64,000 nucleotides of DNA from Phanerochaete sordida (Eukaryota; Basidiomycota; Agaricomycetes; Polyporales; Phanerochaetaceae). Position 1 is the stretch's first letter, and every line of letters starts with the position of its first letter. Location of the stretch: NCBI GenBank assembly GCA_019973155.2, contig BPQB01000019.1, positions 310,001 to 374,000 on the forward strand, in the 5' to 3' direction. Below the pieces are notes generated by a model. That model was not told the origin of the DNA. It worked only from the letters and a program-made list of their open reading frames with translations, and searched no databases. Made by a program: the position numbers and the translations under genes. Of this stretch, positions 49,817 to 61,209 are shown one piece after another.

Positions 49817-51670
49817 ATGCAGCTGCAAGAGCTCGTGCTATGTGCAACGGCACCGTCGTCGTCCAATCCTGGCCCAGGGTCTATCGCGCTTCACGACATC
49901 CAGACCGGAGCGACCCTCGCTTCATTCAAGCAGACCTCTGCCAGCCCGCACTGCACTGCGGTTACACACACACGCGATGGGCAGGGTGGCTTCATGCTGG
50001 CTGCACAGCCTGACAAGTCTATAATGAATGTGTACAACTTCCAAAAAGTGCGTGCTCCTCGTCTCAATCGCGTACACCTCTGTTAATATCCTATCCCTTC
50101 CAGGACCAACTGGCACTAAAAATTGTCCTGCCAGAGAAGCTTTCATGCATCGCTGTCGACCCAAGAGGAGAGATATGCGCTGCTGGAACATCTCAGGGTC
50201 GCCTATACATTTGGGAGGCACGTACACACCGGCTCTTGCGCCTCACAGCTCAATATTAACGTAAAAACCATCGGCAGTAGATAGCGTCGGGCATAATGTA
50301 CAACGCCTGGGACGCACACTACCGTCAAGTCAGCGTCTTGCGCTTCACACAAGATAGCGCTGCGCTTCTCTCAGGGAGCGAAGACTCGGCTGTCAACGTC
50401 TGGTCCGTGGCGAGGTCAATTCACTGCTCAGATATGTGATGCCGCATTTGCTCATCGCGTCTGTAGACTGCTCGACGACTCCACTCAAAATGAACTCCCC
50501 GCACCCTATGCCACTCTCTCAGACCACACTCTCCCTGTCACCGATCTCGTCGTGGGCGCGGGCGCGTTCCCAAGATGCAGAGTCCTCACTGCGTCCGTCG
50601 ACCACTCCGTAAAAGTACGCACCTAATCATATTCACCGCATATAGTCCATATTAAACCTCGGCTTAGGTCTGGGACCTCGAATCGAAGTCTCTGCTGACG
50701 ACATTCCACTTCCCTCGGCCGATATCGACCCTCGCTTGGGACTTTACCGAACGCTTATTCTTTGCGGCCTCGCCAGACGGATTCATCCACCAAGTGAACC
50801 TCTTTAGGCAGCGAGATGACAAGACGAGCAGGATTATGGAAGCGGTCGGCGGGGCGGGGTCAACAGATATAATACGGATAACGGACGAAGATCAGCAAGC
50901 CGCTCGGAAGCGGCTCATCACCGTCGAGTAGGTCCTCCAGAGATTTTCCCTTATTACTCGCTGACTCTTTGCAGCCAACCGGTCACGAGCATGATGCTCT
51001 CGCTGACGTCCACTTTACTGCTCGTGGGCACCGCGAGCGGGCTGATCCATCTATACGACGTCGCCTCGCACCAGCTCCTACGCAGTATCGCAACTCACAA
51101 GGGCCTTTCAATTACGCACTTGCAGACCCTGCTGAAGCCCCCGGATCTCGTCGGGCACGTCGCACTCAGTCTCGCGGCGGGTGGTTCAGCCGATTCGCTC
51201 CCTGTGCGCACCGTGGCTCCATTCCAGCGGATGCGCGATCCCAAAACGCGTGAAGCGCACGAAGTCGCGGTCATGCTCACGCCGTCACGCTCAGTACGTT
51301 GGCCGCTCCTTCATCCAAGCGCACTCCTGGGGCTAACCGGTTTTCGTAGAAACCTCCACCAGCGTTCTGCACATACCCATCAGACGAACTTTTGCGCGAT
51401 CACGCGTCATTCGTGCAGCTGGGCGGCGCGCCTGGCGCGACGAGTGGCGTCTCCCTGCAAACGCGCGTTGCAGAGCTCGAGGCCGAGGCTGCACGCCTGC
51501 GCGAGCAGCTCTCGCGCGCGAAGGGCATCAATGACAGTATGTGGGAGGCCGTCGTCGCGCGTGTCGTCGCCGATGGACGCGAGAAGGCCCAAGGGGAGGC
51601 CGAAGATGCGGCGATGGAAGTTGATGATGGCGAAAGGGGGAAGGGCAGGAGGAAGCGAGCCAGGGTGTAG
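49817..51670 (+). CDS. IPI3: WD-repeat protein Ipi3/WDR18 of the Rix1 pre-60S complex
   Basis: Ipi3 works with Rix1 and Ipi1 in ITS2 processing and late 60S ribosome assembly, and also in replication licensing in yeast. Seven exons (49817-50047, 50104-50217, 50281-50414, 50467-50614, 50668-50927, 50975-51293, 51350-51670) give 508 residues. WD-type repeats are visible: IAVDPRGEICAAGTSQGRLYIWE, VSVLRFTQDSAALLSGSEDSAVNVW, VLTASVDHSVKVWDLE and LLVGTASGLIHLYDV (each cut short). The C-terminus is a coiled coil (VAELEAEAARLREQLSRAK) with an acidic then basic tail ending KGRRKRARV, as in Ipi3/WDR18. Intron 2 appears to be GC-AG (donor GCACGT at 50218), since only that join yields the WE-IASG repeat boundary. 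Confidence 0.9.
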
Positions 51671-51986
51671 GAGGTTTGCTTCGTTGTGAGTACGTCGTGG
51701 CTATGTCAATGCAAGGTTCACCGTACTCTAGATGGCGCGAGGCCTCGGACATAGAGGAGCGGAGTATGCGCTGTTCACTCTGGGAAAGACTACGAGTGTG
51801 CACGTCCTCGTGCGCGCCTTAGTCTCCGTTAAGCTTTGAATCTTCTATCGATTTCAGTGTTCAACCTGTCGCTGTACGATAGCTGATAGATTCATTTCAG
51901 ATAGTGTGGGTACTAGTACAGGGCAGGTGGCGGAAGGCTAAGACGAGTATAGCTAAACGTCAAAGCCTATCGAAGGTTACGGACAC
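51671..51986. other. Intergenic between convergent genes
   Basis: This 316-bp gap between IPI3 and the first hydrolase holds only 3' ends; nothing else was seen. Confidence 0.45.
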
Positions 51987-53166
51987 TCAGAGGTTCACGA
52001 GGACCTGCACTAGTCGTTCTGGCTCTTCCCAGTGGATCTGAAAGGCCTATCAGCTGCGCTTCGAGTTCGACAAGGCATGACTTACAAAGTGGTTGGCATT
52101 ATCCACCTTTCCAAGCTCCAGCCTCCTCTTGGTCTTGCCGCTCTCGGCTTCCTCACTCATGAAGCCCTGTACAACCTGTGCTCCCCAGACGGTGATCCAA
52201 GGCGAGCGTTCAGACCAGAGCACAAGCACCTCGACGCCAGGCAGCACCGCGTCCGCGTCGAAGAGCGCGCGGCGCGTGTGGGTAGTCCGAATTTCCGGCG
52301 CAGTGGCGATGACGAGCGCGGAACGGCCGACGACGCCTGGATCAACGAGCTGCGCGAGTTCGTTCTGGGACAGGCCCTTGAACGAGGACGGCGTGGGCAG
52401 CGGCGCGGCGTCGCGCGCCTTGAGCGCTTCGGGCGTCTGGTCGCCGAGCGCGGACACCGCGGCGTAGTGCGCGGAGCACCACCCTAGGAACGCAGCCGCC
52501 TTCGCGTCGACGGGCACCGCCGCGTCTGCGACAGGGAAGGTGAGCCCGCCCGCGGGGCGCGCGCCGAAGACGAAGCCGGGCGGTTCTGCGGTGCCGTCAG
52601 CGTGTGTGAATGGCGTTGGGGCGGACGCTCACCGTAGAGCACAACCTTGCGCAGGTACGGCGCGAGCACGGCGCGGAGCTCGGGGCTCGTCGTCCGCGGG
52701 TCGCCCAGGATCGCGAGCGCGGCGATGCTGCTGAGCGACTCCGCGTACAGCACCACGCCGCCCGAGCCGGACGTCGCGGCCGGCACTTGCAGTGTGGTGC
52801 AGACGAAGTGGACGAAGGCCGCGACTTCGCCGCCCCAGCGGCGCACTGCGCTGGCTTGGACCTCTGTATCGGGGCTGATCAGCTCGGCGAGCTCAGTGTC
52901 TGTGTACGGCGTCGAGCCGGCATAGTCGCGGTTGTTCATCGTGATGATGCGTAGACCGTGCGCGGACGCCTGCGGCAAGAGACGAGCGAAGGTTGCTGGA
53001 GGCCAGTCAGTCTCGACGTGCGATAGACGGAGACGGCACGCGACTCGCCGCCATTGACGATCAGGCCGTGCACGACGACGATGGTGGTGTAGGTTGTGGC
53101 ATTGGGTGGTGCGCCTGAGTCCTGATAGAAGATCGAGACGTTTTCTTGAATCTGTGCGAGAGGCAT
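51987..53166 (-). CDS. Alpha/beta-hydrolase-like protein, tandem paralogue 1
   Basis: First of four tandem paralogues with the same four-exon plan. Exons 51987-52037, 52086-52585, 52633-52995 and 53049-53166 give 343 residues. The start MPLAQI, the VVVHGLIVNG oxyanion-type strand-loop, MNNRDYAGSTPY, and the C-terminal NANHFIHWEEPERL with a likely catalytic His are shared. The nucleophile region reads VLYAESLSSIAAL: the GxSxG elbow is lost, and the glycine after the serine pair present in the other copies is replaced by Ser. This copy may therefore be inactive or altered. Intron 1 appears to be GC-AG (donor GCGAGT at 53048). A TATTAAA box lies about 45-50 bp before the start. The substrate is unknown. 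Confidence 0.82.
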
Positions 53167-53636
53167 CTTGGGGCTCGAGCTCTGTAGCCTTCGTAGAGGA
53201 CTCTTGAATATTTAATACCGGATGCACGCGTGTGAGTTTTCTGCGTACTATCATAGCGCGTTCGGCGGAATTTGAGCAGAGCAGTTAGTCCCTGGGTGTG
53301 TAGGGGTCTTCAGCCCGCGTGATCATCTTTCAGCGTGTGCCAGGACTTGACCAATCTGGGATGTATCAAGATGGAACCTGCAAGTAAGCTTCCTGAGAAT
53401 CATCGACGTGATCTATGGCTAGTCGCTCGTATTGACGTGAGGCGACCGAGGCCAAAGACGTTGATGATGCGTGGGTAGCGAACGAGCCGTACTTTTCGCA
53501 CTGTTCACTGTGACCTACTCGCGAGTGTACTGAAATTAAAGGGTAAAGCCAATCTCCACAAAGCTACAATAAATGGATCATCGTCATATCTCCGGTGTAC
53601 GGCAGACTGATGTTCTGACGCACAAGTCAGCTACTC
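53167..53636. other. Intergenic, hydrolase 1 promoter
   Basis: 470 bp with a TATTAAA-like box near 53209-53217 (minus strand). Nothing else stands out. Confidence 0.4.
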
Positions 53637-54876
53637 TCAGAGCCTCGAGGGCTCTGCAGAAGCGACGACATTGCTGCCACAGAATTGGACGATGATACGC
53701 AGCAGCCTCTCCGGATCCTCCCAATGAACCTGAAAAGTGCGATGAAAAATAGTACGGGCCACTGTAGACAAGTGAACTTACAAAGTGATTGGCATTCTCG
53801 ATCTTGACATGGCTCATATTGCGCTTCCGCTTCCCCCGTTCAGGAGCCGCTCGGACGAACCCGTCGATGACCTTCGCACCCCATACATTCGACCACTTCG
53901 AAGAGTCGCACCAGAGGCTCAGGACGTCGACGTCAGGCAGGACGGCATCCGCGTCCATGAACGCGCAGCGCGCGTGCGCCTGGCGAATCTCGTCTGTGGT
54001 ATCCATGATGCGTGCAGAACGTCCAGCGACGCTCGGGTCAATCGTTCGAGCCAAGCCTTCAGGAGAGAGCTTGCTTAGCGTCGGAGTGGCCGGTAGCGGT
54101 GCGGTGCGAGCTCGCAGTGCCTCGAGGGTGATGTCCGCCAGCGCGAATACCGGATCGTACCACGACGAAGCCCAAGTTCCGAACGCTTCCGCTCTCTTGT
54201 CAACCGGTATCGTCGGGTCGTTGAAGGGGAAAATGAAGCCAGGGCCTGGGTTTGTGCCAAATACCAGTGCAGGTGGGTCTGTGGTGGATATCAGGACGTG
54301 GCGCGAACGTGCCAGAGGGGATATAAGCGGCGTACCGTAGAGAACAACCTTGCGCAGATATGGCGCGAGCGAAGCACCTAAGTCCTGATCCATAGTCCTG
54401 GAATCACCGAGAATAGAGAGTGCAGCGATGCCGCTCATCGACCACGTAACCAGCACCACTCCGCCCGCTCCATTCGCCGTGGCGTGGAGCCCAAGTGTCT
54501 CGCAGGCGAAACGGACAAAACGAGCGGTCTCCGTGCCCCACCGCCGTACAGCAACGGCTTGTATATTTGTGTCGGGGTTGGCCAGATCCGGAAGTTCCTC
54601 GTCCGTGTACGGTGTTGAGCCTGCGTAGTCACGGCTGTTCACTGTGATGATCCGCAAACCGTAGCGGGACGCAAGGGGTAGCAGATGCTCGAACGTAGCT
54701 AGAAGATGGCGGACATCAGGTCAAGATGGACACAGCGTGGTATATTGTGACGTACCGCTGTTGATGACTAGGCCATGGACCAAGATGAGGGTTGTATAAA
54801 ATTGAACGGCGGGAGGTGGACCGGAGTCTTCGTAGTAAAGTGTGATTCCTTGCTCGTCGATTTGAGCGAGCGGCAT
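53637..54876 (-). CDS. Alpha/beta-hydrolase-like protein, tandem paralogue 2
   Basis: Exons 53637-53729, 53782-54278, 54336-54698 and 54756-54876 give 357 residues. Exons 2 and 3 (363 and 497 nt) are almost the same length in every copy. Conserved parts: MPLAQIDEQ, LVHGLVIN, MNSRDYAGSTPYTDEEL (here preceded by RIIT), VLVTWSMSGIAALSILGD, and NANHFVHWEDPERLL. The elbow is TWSMSG where a classical hydrolase has GxSxG, so the nucleophile is probably one of the two serines. The acid residue may lie in DADAVLPDVDVLSLW. No signal peptide is seen, so the protein is presumably cytosolic. A TATAAA box lies about 45 bp upstream. Class and fold are fairly safe; substrate is unknown. Confidence 0.85.
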
Positions 54877-55286
54877 GCTGAAGACCCTAGTCATTTTCAT
54901 GTCAAAGCAACACAGTGTTTATATCTATTCCGCGGATGCGGCATTTACCTCCGGAGGTTATCGCTTCCCGGTCTCACAGTCTGATATCCCCAGCTGCCGT
55001 AGGTGGACAACTCGTGTGAAAATTCCCACAGCAAGCAAACCGCTTGACCGCAGCTAAGCGGAAGAACCCCCGTGACAGCTGCACGCACAAAGGACCTGGA
55101 TGAGGTCGCCTTTCGGAGCGAAAACATTCGTAATGAAACTATATCAGAACGTCGGAAGGATAGTCGCCCACTGAAGTGCTATCTGTTCCACGGCATGGTC
55201 AGCATTGATAGCACCGAGTGTGTTTAGAAGACCGTGAACTGACATCTATTTGTGAAGCATGTCGTCGGAATGCACCATCCAGACCT
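54877..55286. other. Intergenic, hydrolase 2 promoter
   Basis: 410 bp with a TATAAAC box near 54917-54923 (minus strand), about 45 bp before the hydrolase 2 start. No other feature. Confidence 0.4.
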
Positions 55287-56531
55287 CTATTCCACGCTCG
55301 CACACATCACGGAAGCTGATGTAGAGCTGCAGCAGTGCTCAGCGAAGAGACGGACCATCCTCTCCGGCTCATCCCAATGAACCTACACGGACGTGAGTGA
55401 GCCCGACAACAGCATATAACTATAAAAGGGGCTCACGAAGTGGTTCGCATTTCGCACCCTCAAGAACGCCGCTCTCCTCTTCCTCTTTCCCCGTTCCGCT
55501 GCTTCTTCCGCCATATCCAGGAATACCTTCGCTCCCCACGTATTGAGCCACGCAGACTGGTCGCACGAGAGCGCGAGGATGTCGACGTCCGGGAGCACCG
55601 CGTCTGCGTCGAAGAACGCGACGCGCGCGTGCCTCTTGCGGATACCCTCGTCCGTGCCCATGATCAACAGGGCACGCGAGCTTACCTGCATGTCGACAGT
55701 GCGCTTAAATTTGTCTGATGAGAGTGTACGAAGTGTAGGCGTCCGCGGAAGAGCAGTGGAGTGGGCTTGTAGTGCTTCCGCGGTGATAGGCTGGTCTTCC
55801 GCAAGTGGAGGGTAGTAGGAGGATAGCCAGTCGGCTGCAGCATCCGCCTGCTTCTCGGTCGGGATGTTCGGGTCGGCGTGAGGCGAGCGAAGACCTATCT
55901 CCGGCACGATACCATAGATGATGCAGGGCGAATCTATTCAAGGGCATGAGTAGGTATTCAATCACAAATATTCACAGTTACCGTAAAGGACGATCTTGCG
56001 TAGATAGGGTGTGAGCGTGTGCGGCAATTCCTTCCCCAGTGTTTGAGGGTCTCCAAGCATCGACAAGATGGCCATGCCACTAAGGGACCATGCTATGAAG
56101 ACGAGACCACCAGCCTTTGTACCAGTGTCGACTGTAGTGGCGGCCGGGATACGGAGCGTTTGACAGATATAAGCAAGAAAGAGAGCGACCTCACGCCCCC
56201 ATCTCCGTACAGCAGAAGCTTGGACATCGACACCGGGACTCGTCATGTCTGCCAGCTCTTCGTCCGTGTATGGCGTAGACCCGCGATAGTCCCGGCCGTT
56301 CATGGTAATGATGCGCAGACCATGCGTTGATGCCACGGGTAGCATCCTCTCGAAGGTCGCTGCAGGCATCAAGGTTAGTAGACGCATGTGAGGCAGCACG
56401 ACAGACGAACCTGAATTGATGAGTGCGCCGTGACCAAAGGCCAGGGTCGTGTATGCTGAGCAGCCATCTGGCGCCCCCGAATCCTCGTAGTAGACGGACG
56501 TGCTTCTGTCGTCGATCTGTGCAAGGGGCAT
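55287..56531 (-). CDS. Alpha/beta-hydrolase-like protein, tandem paralogue 3
   Basis: Exons 55287-55382, 55437-55933, 55982-56359 and 56411-56531 give 363 residues. It shares MPLAQIDDRSTSVYYEDSGAP, FGHGALIN, MNGRDYRGSTPYTDEEL, FIAWSLSGMAILSMLGD and NANHFVHWDEPERM with its neighbours. A five-residue insertion (around TTVDTGTKAGG) distinguishes copies 3 and 4 from 1 and 2, so the array probably grew by stepwise duplication. The elbow is AWSLSG. A TATATA box lies about 45 bp upstream. The 3' exon sequence after the conserved His region diverges quickly, as in the other copies. Function and substrate are not known. Confidence 0.85.
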
Positions 56532-57008
56532 ATCGTATCAGCTTGTGATGGTCAAAAATGACTTCATTCGCGTATATAAAGTCGTTGGTCCGCAGCGAGG
56601 TTTGGTCAGGAACTGGGTGGCGTACGCCACCTCACTGCTGCCTTCTCTACTGAGGGTCGCAGAAGAAGGGCCACAGTGTCATCTTCAACAAGAGGCACCA
56701 TTCAGCACTGCGAGGGAGTGGATACTGGTGCACCACTTGCTATCAGCAGGAACACCAACTTTAACTTTGCCAGCAACGCACGTTGTTGATAGATTTGATT
56801 ATGAGATGTACCGCGTGTCGACATGTTAGAGAAGCAAGTAGCTCCCGGTTTCATATGTTGTAGGGAGGCGACCAAAGTAGATCGGTCTGACCACAGCGCT
56901 TCATGGACAACGGCGATGTCAGACTTCGGATATCAGAGGGATTTCCACCGGAGCCAGGGCTTGCAATGTGTAGTCATAGCTCCAAACGGTATTCAATACC
57001 GATAACTC
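56532..57008. other. Intergenic, hydrolase 3 promoter
   Basis: 477 bp with a TATATA box near 56573-56580 (minus strand). Nothing else recognisable. Confidence 0.4.
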
Positions 57009-58248
57009 TTACAGCTTGCTCGACACGAAGCCGGATATCGGACGACAGAGCTCTGCGAAGACGTCCATCATGCTCCCCGGCTCGTCCCAGTGAGCCTGTG
57101 TGCAGTCAAGTGAGCCTCGCGCAGACAACCAGACCACGTTACCCCCACTCACGAAATGATTCGCGTTGTTCACCCTCAGGAACGCCATATTTCTCTTCCT
57201 CTTCCCAGGCTCCGCGGGCCGGCGCACAAAGTCCTGGAAGACCTTCGCCGCCCACGCAGTGAGCCACACCGACTGGTCGCACCAGAGCGCAAGAACGTCG
57301 ACATCGGGGAGCACTGCACCGGCGTCGCAGAACGCGGTGTGCGCGTGCTGCGCGCGGATCGCAGGGTCCGTAGCCATGATCGCTAACGAGCGCGCTGCGA
57401 CCGAGGGATCGATGATGCGCTGATAGTCTGCCGCGGACAGCGCACGGAGGGTCGGCGTGCGTGGAAGGGCGGCGGAGTACGCTTGGAGCAATTCAGGCGT
57501 GATGGACTGGCCGTCCGGCAGTGGGGGGAAGTATGAGGAGACCCATTCGAGGGCGGCGTCCGGCTCGCGCTCGGGTGGCGCGTTAGGGTCCGGAGACGGG
57601 AAGGTCAGGCCGATGTCTGGAACCGCGCCATAGATGATGCACGGAGAGTCTGTCGGCATAGGCTTCAAAAGCTGCCTAGATTGATAAGAATGCTGTACCC
57701 ACCGTAGAGTACTATACTGCGTAGGTAGGGTTCCACCGCGCTTGTCAAATTCTCTCCCATCGTGCGAGGGTCACCGAGCAGAGATAGGGCTGCCATGCCG
57801 CTGAGAGACCACGTCACCAGGACAAGACCGCCAACTTTCTTTCCCCTGTCGGTGGCTATAGCGGGGATATGTAGCGTATCGCAGAGGTATGCCAAAAACC
57901 GCGCGATTTCGGAGCCCCATCGACGCACCGCAGACGCTTGTACTTCGGTGTCGGCATTCGTGAAGTCTGCCAGCTCGTCTGCGGAATACGGCGTCGATCC
58001 CCGGTAGTCCCGGTTGTTCATGGTAATCATTCGCAAACCATGTTTTGTAGCAAGCGGCAGCATATGCTCAAAAATGGCTGAAATATTCTGGGTCAGAGAC
58101 TGTTGACAAGTCGTACACAGGACGCACCAGAGTTGCTGAATGCACCATGCACGAAGACTAGCGTCGTGTAGGTTGAGCCCCCATTCGGAGCGCCGGAGTC
58201 CTCATAGTAGATACAGGTGCCTATGTTGTCAATCGGTGCGAGGGGCAT
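57009..58248 (-). CDS. Alpha/beta-hydrolase-like protein, tandem paralogue 4
   Basis: Exons 57009-57095, 57153-57649, 57703-58077 and 58128-58248 give 359 residues. Key segments: MPLAPIDNIGTCIYYEDSGAP, VFVHGAFSN, MNNRDYRGSTPYSADEL, LVTWSLSGMAALSLLGD and NANHFAHWDEPGSM. It has the copy-3-type insertion (ATDRGKKVGG) and groups with copy 3. The elbow is TWSLSG. A TATAAG box lies about 45 bp upstream. The four genes are all on the minus strand and spaced by 410-480 bp, so they are separate transcription units, not an operon-like read-through. Confidence 0.85.
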
Positions 58249-58926
58249 CTTTGCGAAGCATCTGTCGAGCTCCGCGCTTTGCGAGCCATCTTATAGGCCA
58301 CTACTGTTCCAATTAGTCAGCTACGAAGCATGGACAAGTGGCAATAAAAATTTCAGCACACACTGCAGCGTCAGCGGCGCAGGTGTTCCGTCCGAGAACG
58401 TTTGCTTGAAGGGCCGATGTTCTCAATTTATCGGTTAGTATGTAAGTGGCGCGAGGCTCTGAGATAAATGGGAGACCAGGCACAGATGTCATGAGAGCAA
58501 ACGTTAACCCTCGGCTAGGCTCGGTGGTCAGCACGAGCCGACCACCTCTGCCGTCTAGTCTGTCAATGTAAGTTGGCCTCATTTCAAAGTCAAGGTACCA
58601 TCTCGATTCGAAGCAGCGTCGTAGCGTGCCGCATTTTCCACTGCGCAGCCTTGAAGACGCGAGGAAGCTTTCAGGTGCATTTTGTGGTCGTACAGTGAGA
58701 TTCTTGGCCATGATGGCTAACGCAGGACGAAATGAGCTTGCAAGTGGACACGGAGGACTGAGGTCAAGCTCGCTCCGGCCTCGGAGCCGTTCGGGCGCTT
58801 CAGTGTTCGAGCGCTCACTGCACTTCCTGCCAAATTTGGCATGCGTTGTGGTATACTGGATCGCTGTCGCCTAGCAGAAAGCAGCCCTATGTAGGCCGGC
58901 CGTCAACGCGAACACTTGGTAGACAT
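58249..58926. other. Intergenic, hydrolase 4 promoter and carboxypeptidase 3' region
   Basis: 678 bp. A TATAAG box lies near 58291-58296 (minus strand). No convincing ORF. Confidence 0.4.
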
Positions 58927-61209
58927 TCAGACAGAAGCTTCGTCCAGATTCAGGATGAGCTTGACAAGGAACCCTATCTTCCCAACCAACGCGGTGGGCT
59001 TGATGGCTAGCATCGGAATGAGCTCAGACGTAGCGCAATTCACGGAAAGTGACTGCGAACCTTCGTTGACGGTATGAAGGCCGTTGTAGTACGCATCTGC
59101 AGGCATATGTGCATACCGGAAAATATTCCGCGACATGTTCCAATAAAACTGAGTATCTGATTGACTGCTTAGCAGCCGCGTCTCCATAAAGCATGACCGC
59201 GGTCTCCTACCGGTATTCCCGAGAGCATAGGTTGGCTGCACAATGACGCCGCTCGCGTTATGATACTCGCCGAGTGCCGCTACAATCGTGCCAGCAAGGA
59301 GTGCGTAGGCCGGGTTGTCTCTCGTGGGGGTGACCGGCGCAGGCTCGAGCGCAGTGCCCCACGCGTCAGAAAGCGAGATGCGCCCACTGCTCCCGGAGAC
59401 GACCGTCCGTCCGAATGCGTCGAGTGCAAGGCCATGGCGGCTCGCCACAGGCCCGACGGTCGCTGCAATCCGCTCTTGAAGAGCCGCCACCGAGCTACAG
59501 GGAAATCTGGTCGGTATGCAGCGAGCGGAGACGCGTGGAACACCACTCGCCTTTGCTCGGCGATGCGGTGGTTGACCACCGCCCAGGCAGTCTCCGGTAG
59601 CGCGTTCGCCTTTGCGCCGCCCGCGATCAGGTCCACAGCCTGCGTCGTCGCGAGCTTCGCCGACGAGAGCGGGACGTGCGCCAGAAGCAGCTGCGTGAGT
59701 GCCTCGAGTGCCGCGTCGCTGGTGATGGCGGCGCGCGCAAGGTTTTTAAACTCTGCGGAAACGTCGGGGCCGTGTGCTGCGGCGCATTGGACCTCCTGGA
59801 AGAGCGTTCCGTTGCGGGGCAGGTGTGGCTCGTATGGGTGGGCTTCGATTTCTGTGAGGATTGACGCGAGTACCCCGATTGCCTGCGATATCAAGTCAAG
59901 TCAGAGGCATGTGGCAGACTCTAGAGGCAGCGCATACGGTGTGGCGTGGCGGAACGCTTGAATGCCCGCCCGGAGCGGATACTTCAATCCGCAAGTCGAA
60001 GTAGCCCTTCTCGGTCACATATGGATTTGCGAATATGACATTACCGCCGTAGGGGATATCAAAAGGCTCTGTTTCAAAGTCTAAATTTGGTCAGGTTTTG
60101 TACGTCGAAAAAATTACATACCTCCTTCGTCAACGATAAGCGCGAAGCTGTCTTGGCCATAAGTATGCTCGAGATGCTTTGCGATATGCCCGGCGCCCTA
60201 CAAGCACAAAGCTTGAATGAGACTTGGAAGGTCAATGGCTGCGAGTTCCTACCTGCACACCGGCAGACTCTTCGTCGATGCCGAAGGCAAGCACGACGGA
60301 TCTGCGCGGGTGAAACTCTCGCCTCAGAAGGGTCTAGACCGTCATACTGTCGGACCAAATGAGTATATGAAAGACTGGACAGCTTCCGAGGATTGGGCCC
60401 GTACAGGATGGAAATGAGGGCGGACTTGTCGTCACATGTGCCACGGCCCCAAACATACGTTCCTATTGATAAAGATTGAGCAGCATATATGCAGTAATTT
60501 ACCTCACCACCGACCGTCGTAATGTCCGGAATATGGTGGGTGCACCCAGGAGCTGACGGTGGAAGGCTCTACCGGAACAACGTCTGCGGGAAGCCCTTAG
60601 CAAGCTTAAATAGGGACTTCGGGGTTCTCACCCATGTGAGCCATGAGCAAGACTGGCTTCAAGCTTTCATCTGCCCCCTGCCAGTGGAAGACAAGGGCGT
60701 GCGTGTTTACTTTCGTGACGCGCAGCTTCTCGTATCTGCATCGTGAATATAAGCAGCTAGCCTGGAAAATATCGAGTCAAAGCCACTTACACCAAGGGGA
60801 ACAGCCTCTCCAGTTCATCATGAAGCTTAAAAAATGGCTGCCATCGCGGATCTCTACCCACGGGTCCGAAGTCATCGTATGACTCCGTCCTGGCGGCCAC
60901 CGTCAGTTCTGCGCCACCAGAGAGCAGAGGGACATACGGGACGTGCACTGCAGCGCTGAGGGCTTCGACGACTTGCAGCAGGAAGTCGTTTGTTGTGAAT
61001 AGCTGCTGAAGCGTGATGTCGAGCTCGCGATGCTTCCTCGGATGCAGTGCCGAGAACTGTGGACAGTACTCCGTCGCCGCAGCGAAACGATCTGATGCCC
61101 CCGGGTCGTTCTGCAGGGCGCTCTGGGCTGCCTCAGCGGCATTCGCGGCAGCAACCCATGGCGAGAAGAGGTAGCAGAGTAGGAGGAGAGGCTCGAGGGC
61201 GTACACCAT
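58927..61209 (-). CDS. M20 metallo-carboxypeptidase (vacuolar carboxypeptidase S type)
   Basis: These zinc peptidases release C-terminal residues from small peptides in the vacuole. The N-terminus MVYALEPLLLLCYLFSPWVAAANA is a signal peptide or membrane anchor. M20 metal-site blocks come in order: LLMAHM-DVVPVEPST (His and Asp), GTYVWGRGTCDDKSALIS (Asp), VVLAFGIDEESAG (Glu), then EKGYFDLRIEVSAPGGHSSVPP of the lid domain, and the C-terminal HTVNE block with FLVKLILNLDEA. Upstream exons splice well: 60791-61209, 60632-60735 and 60515-60583. Between about 60100 and 60470 exon limits are uncertain. The intron starting at 59550 appears to be GC-AG (donor GCGAGT). The last exon is joined from about 59057 to 58927 with limits not fixed. 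Total length would be near 570-600 residues, usual for the family. Confidence 0.85.
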
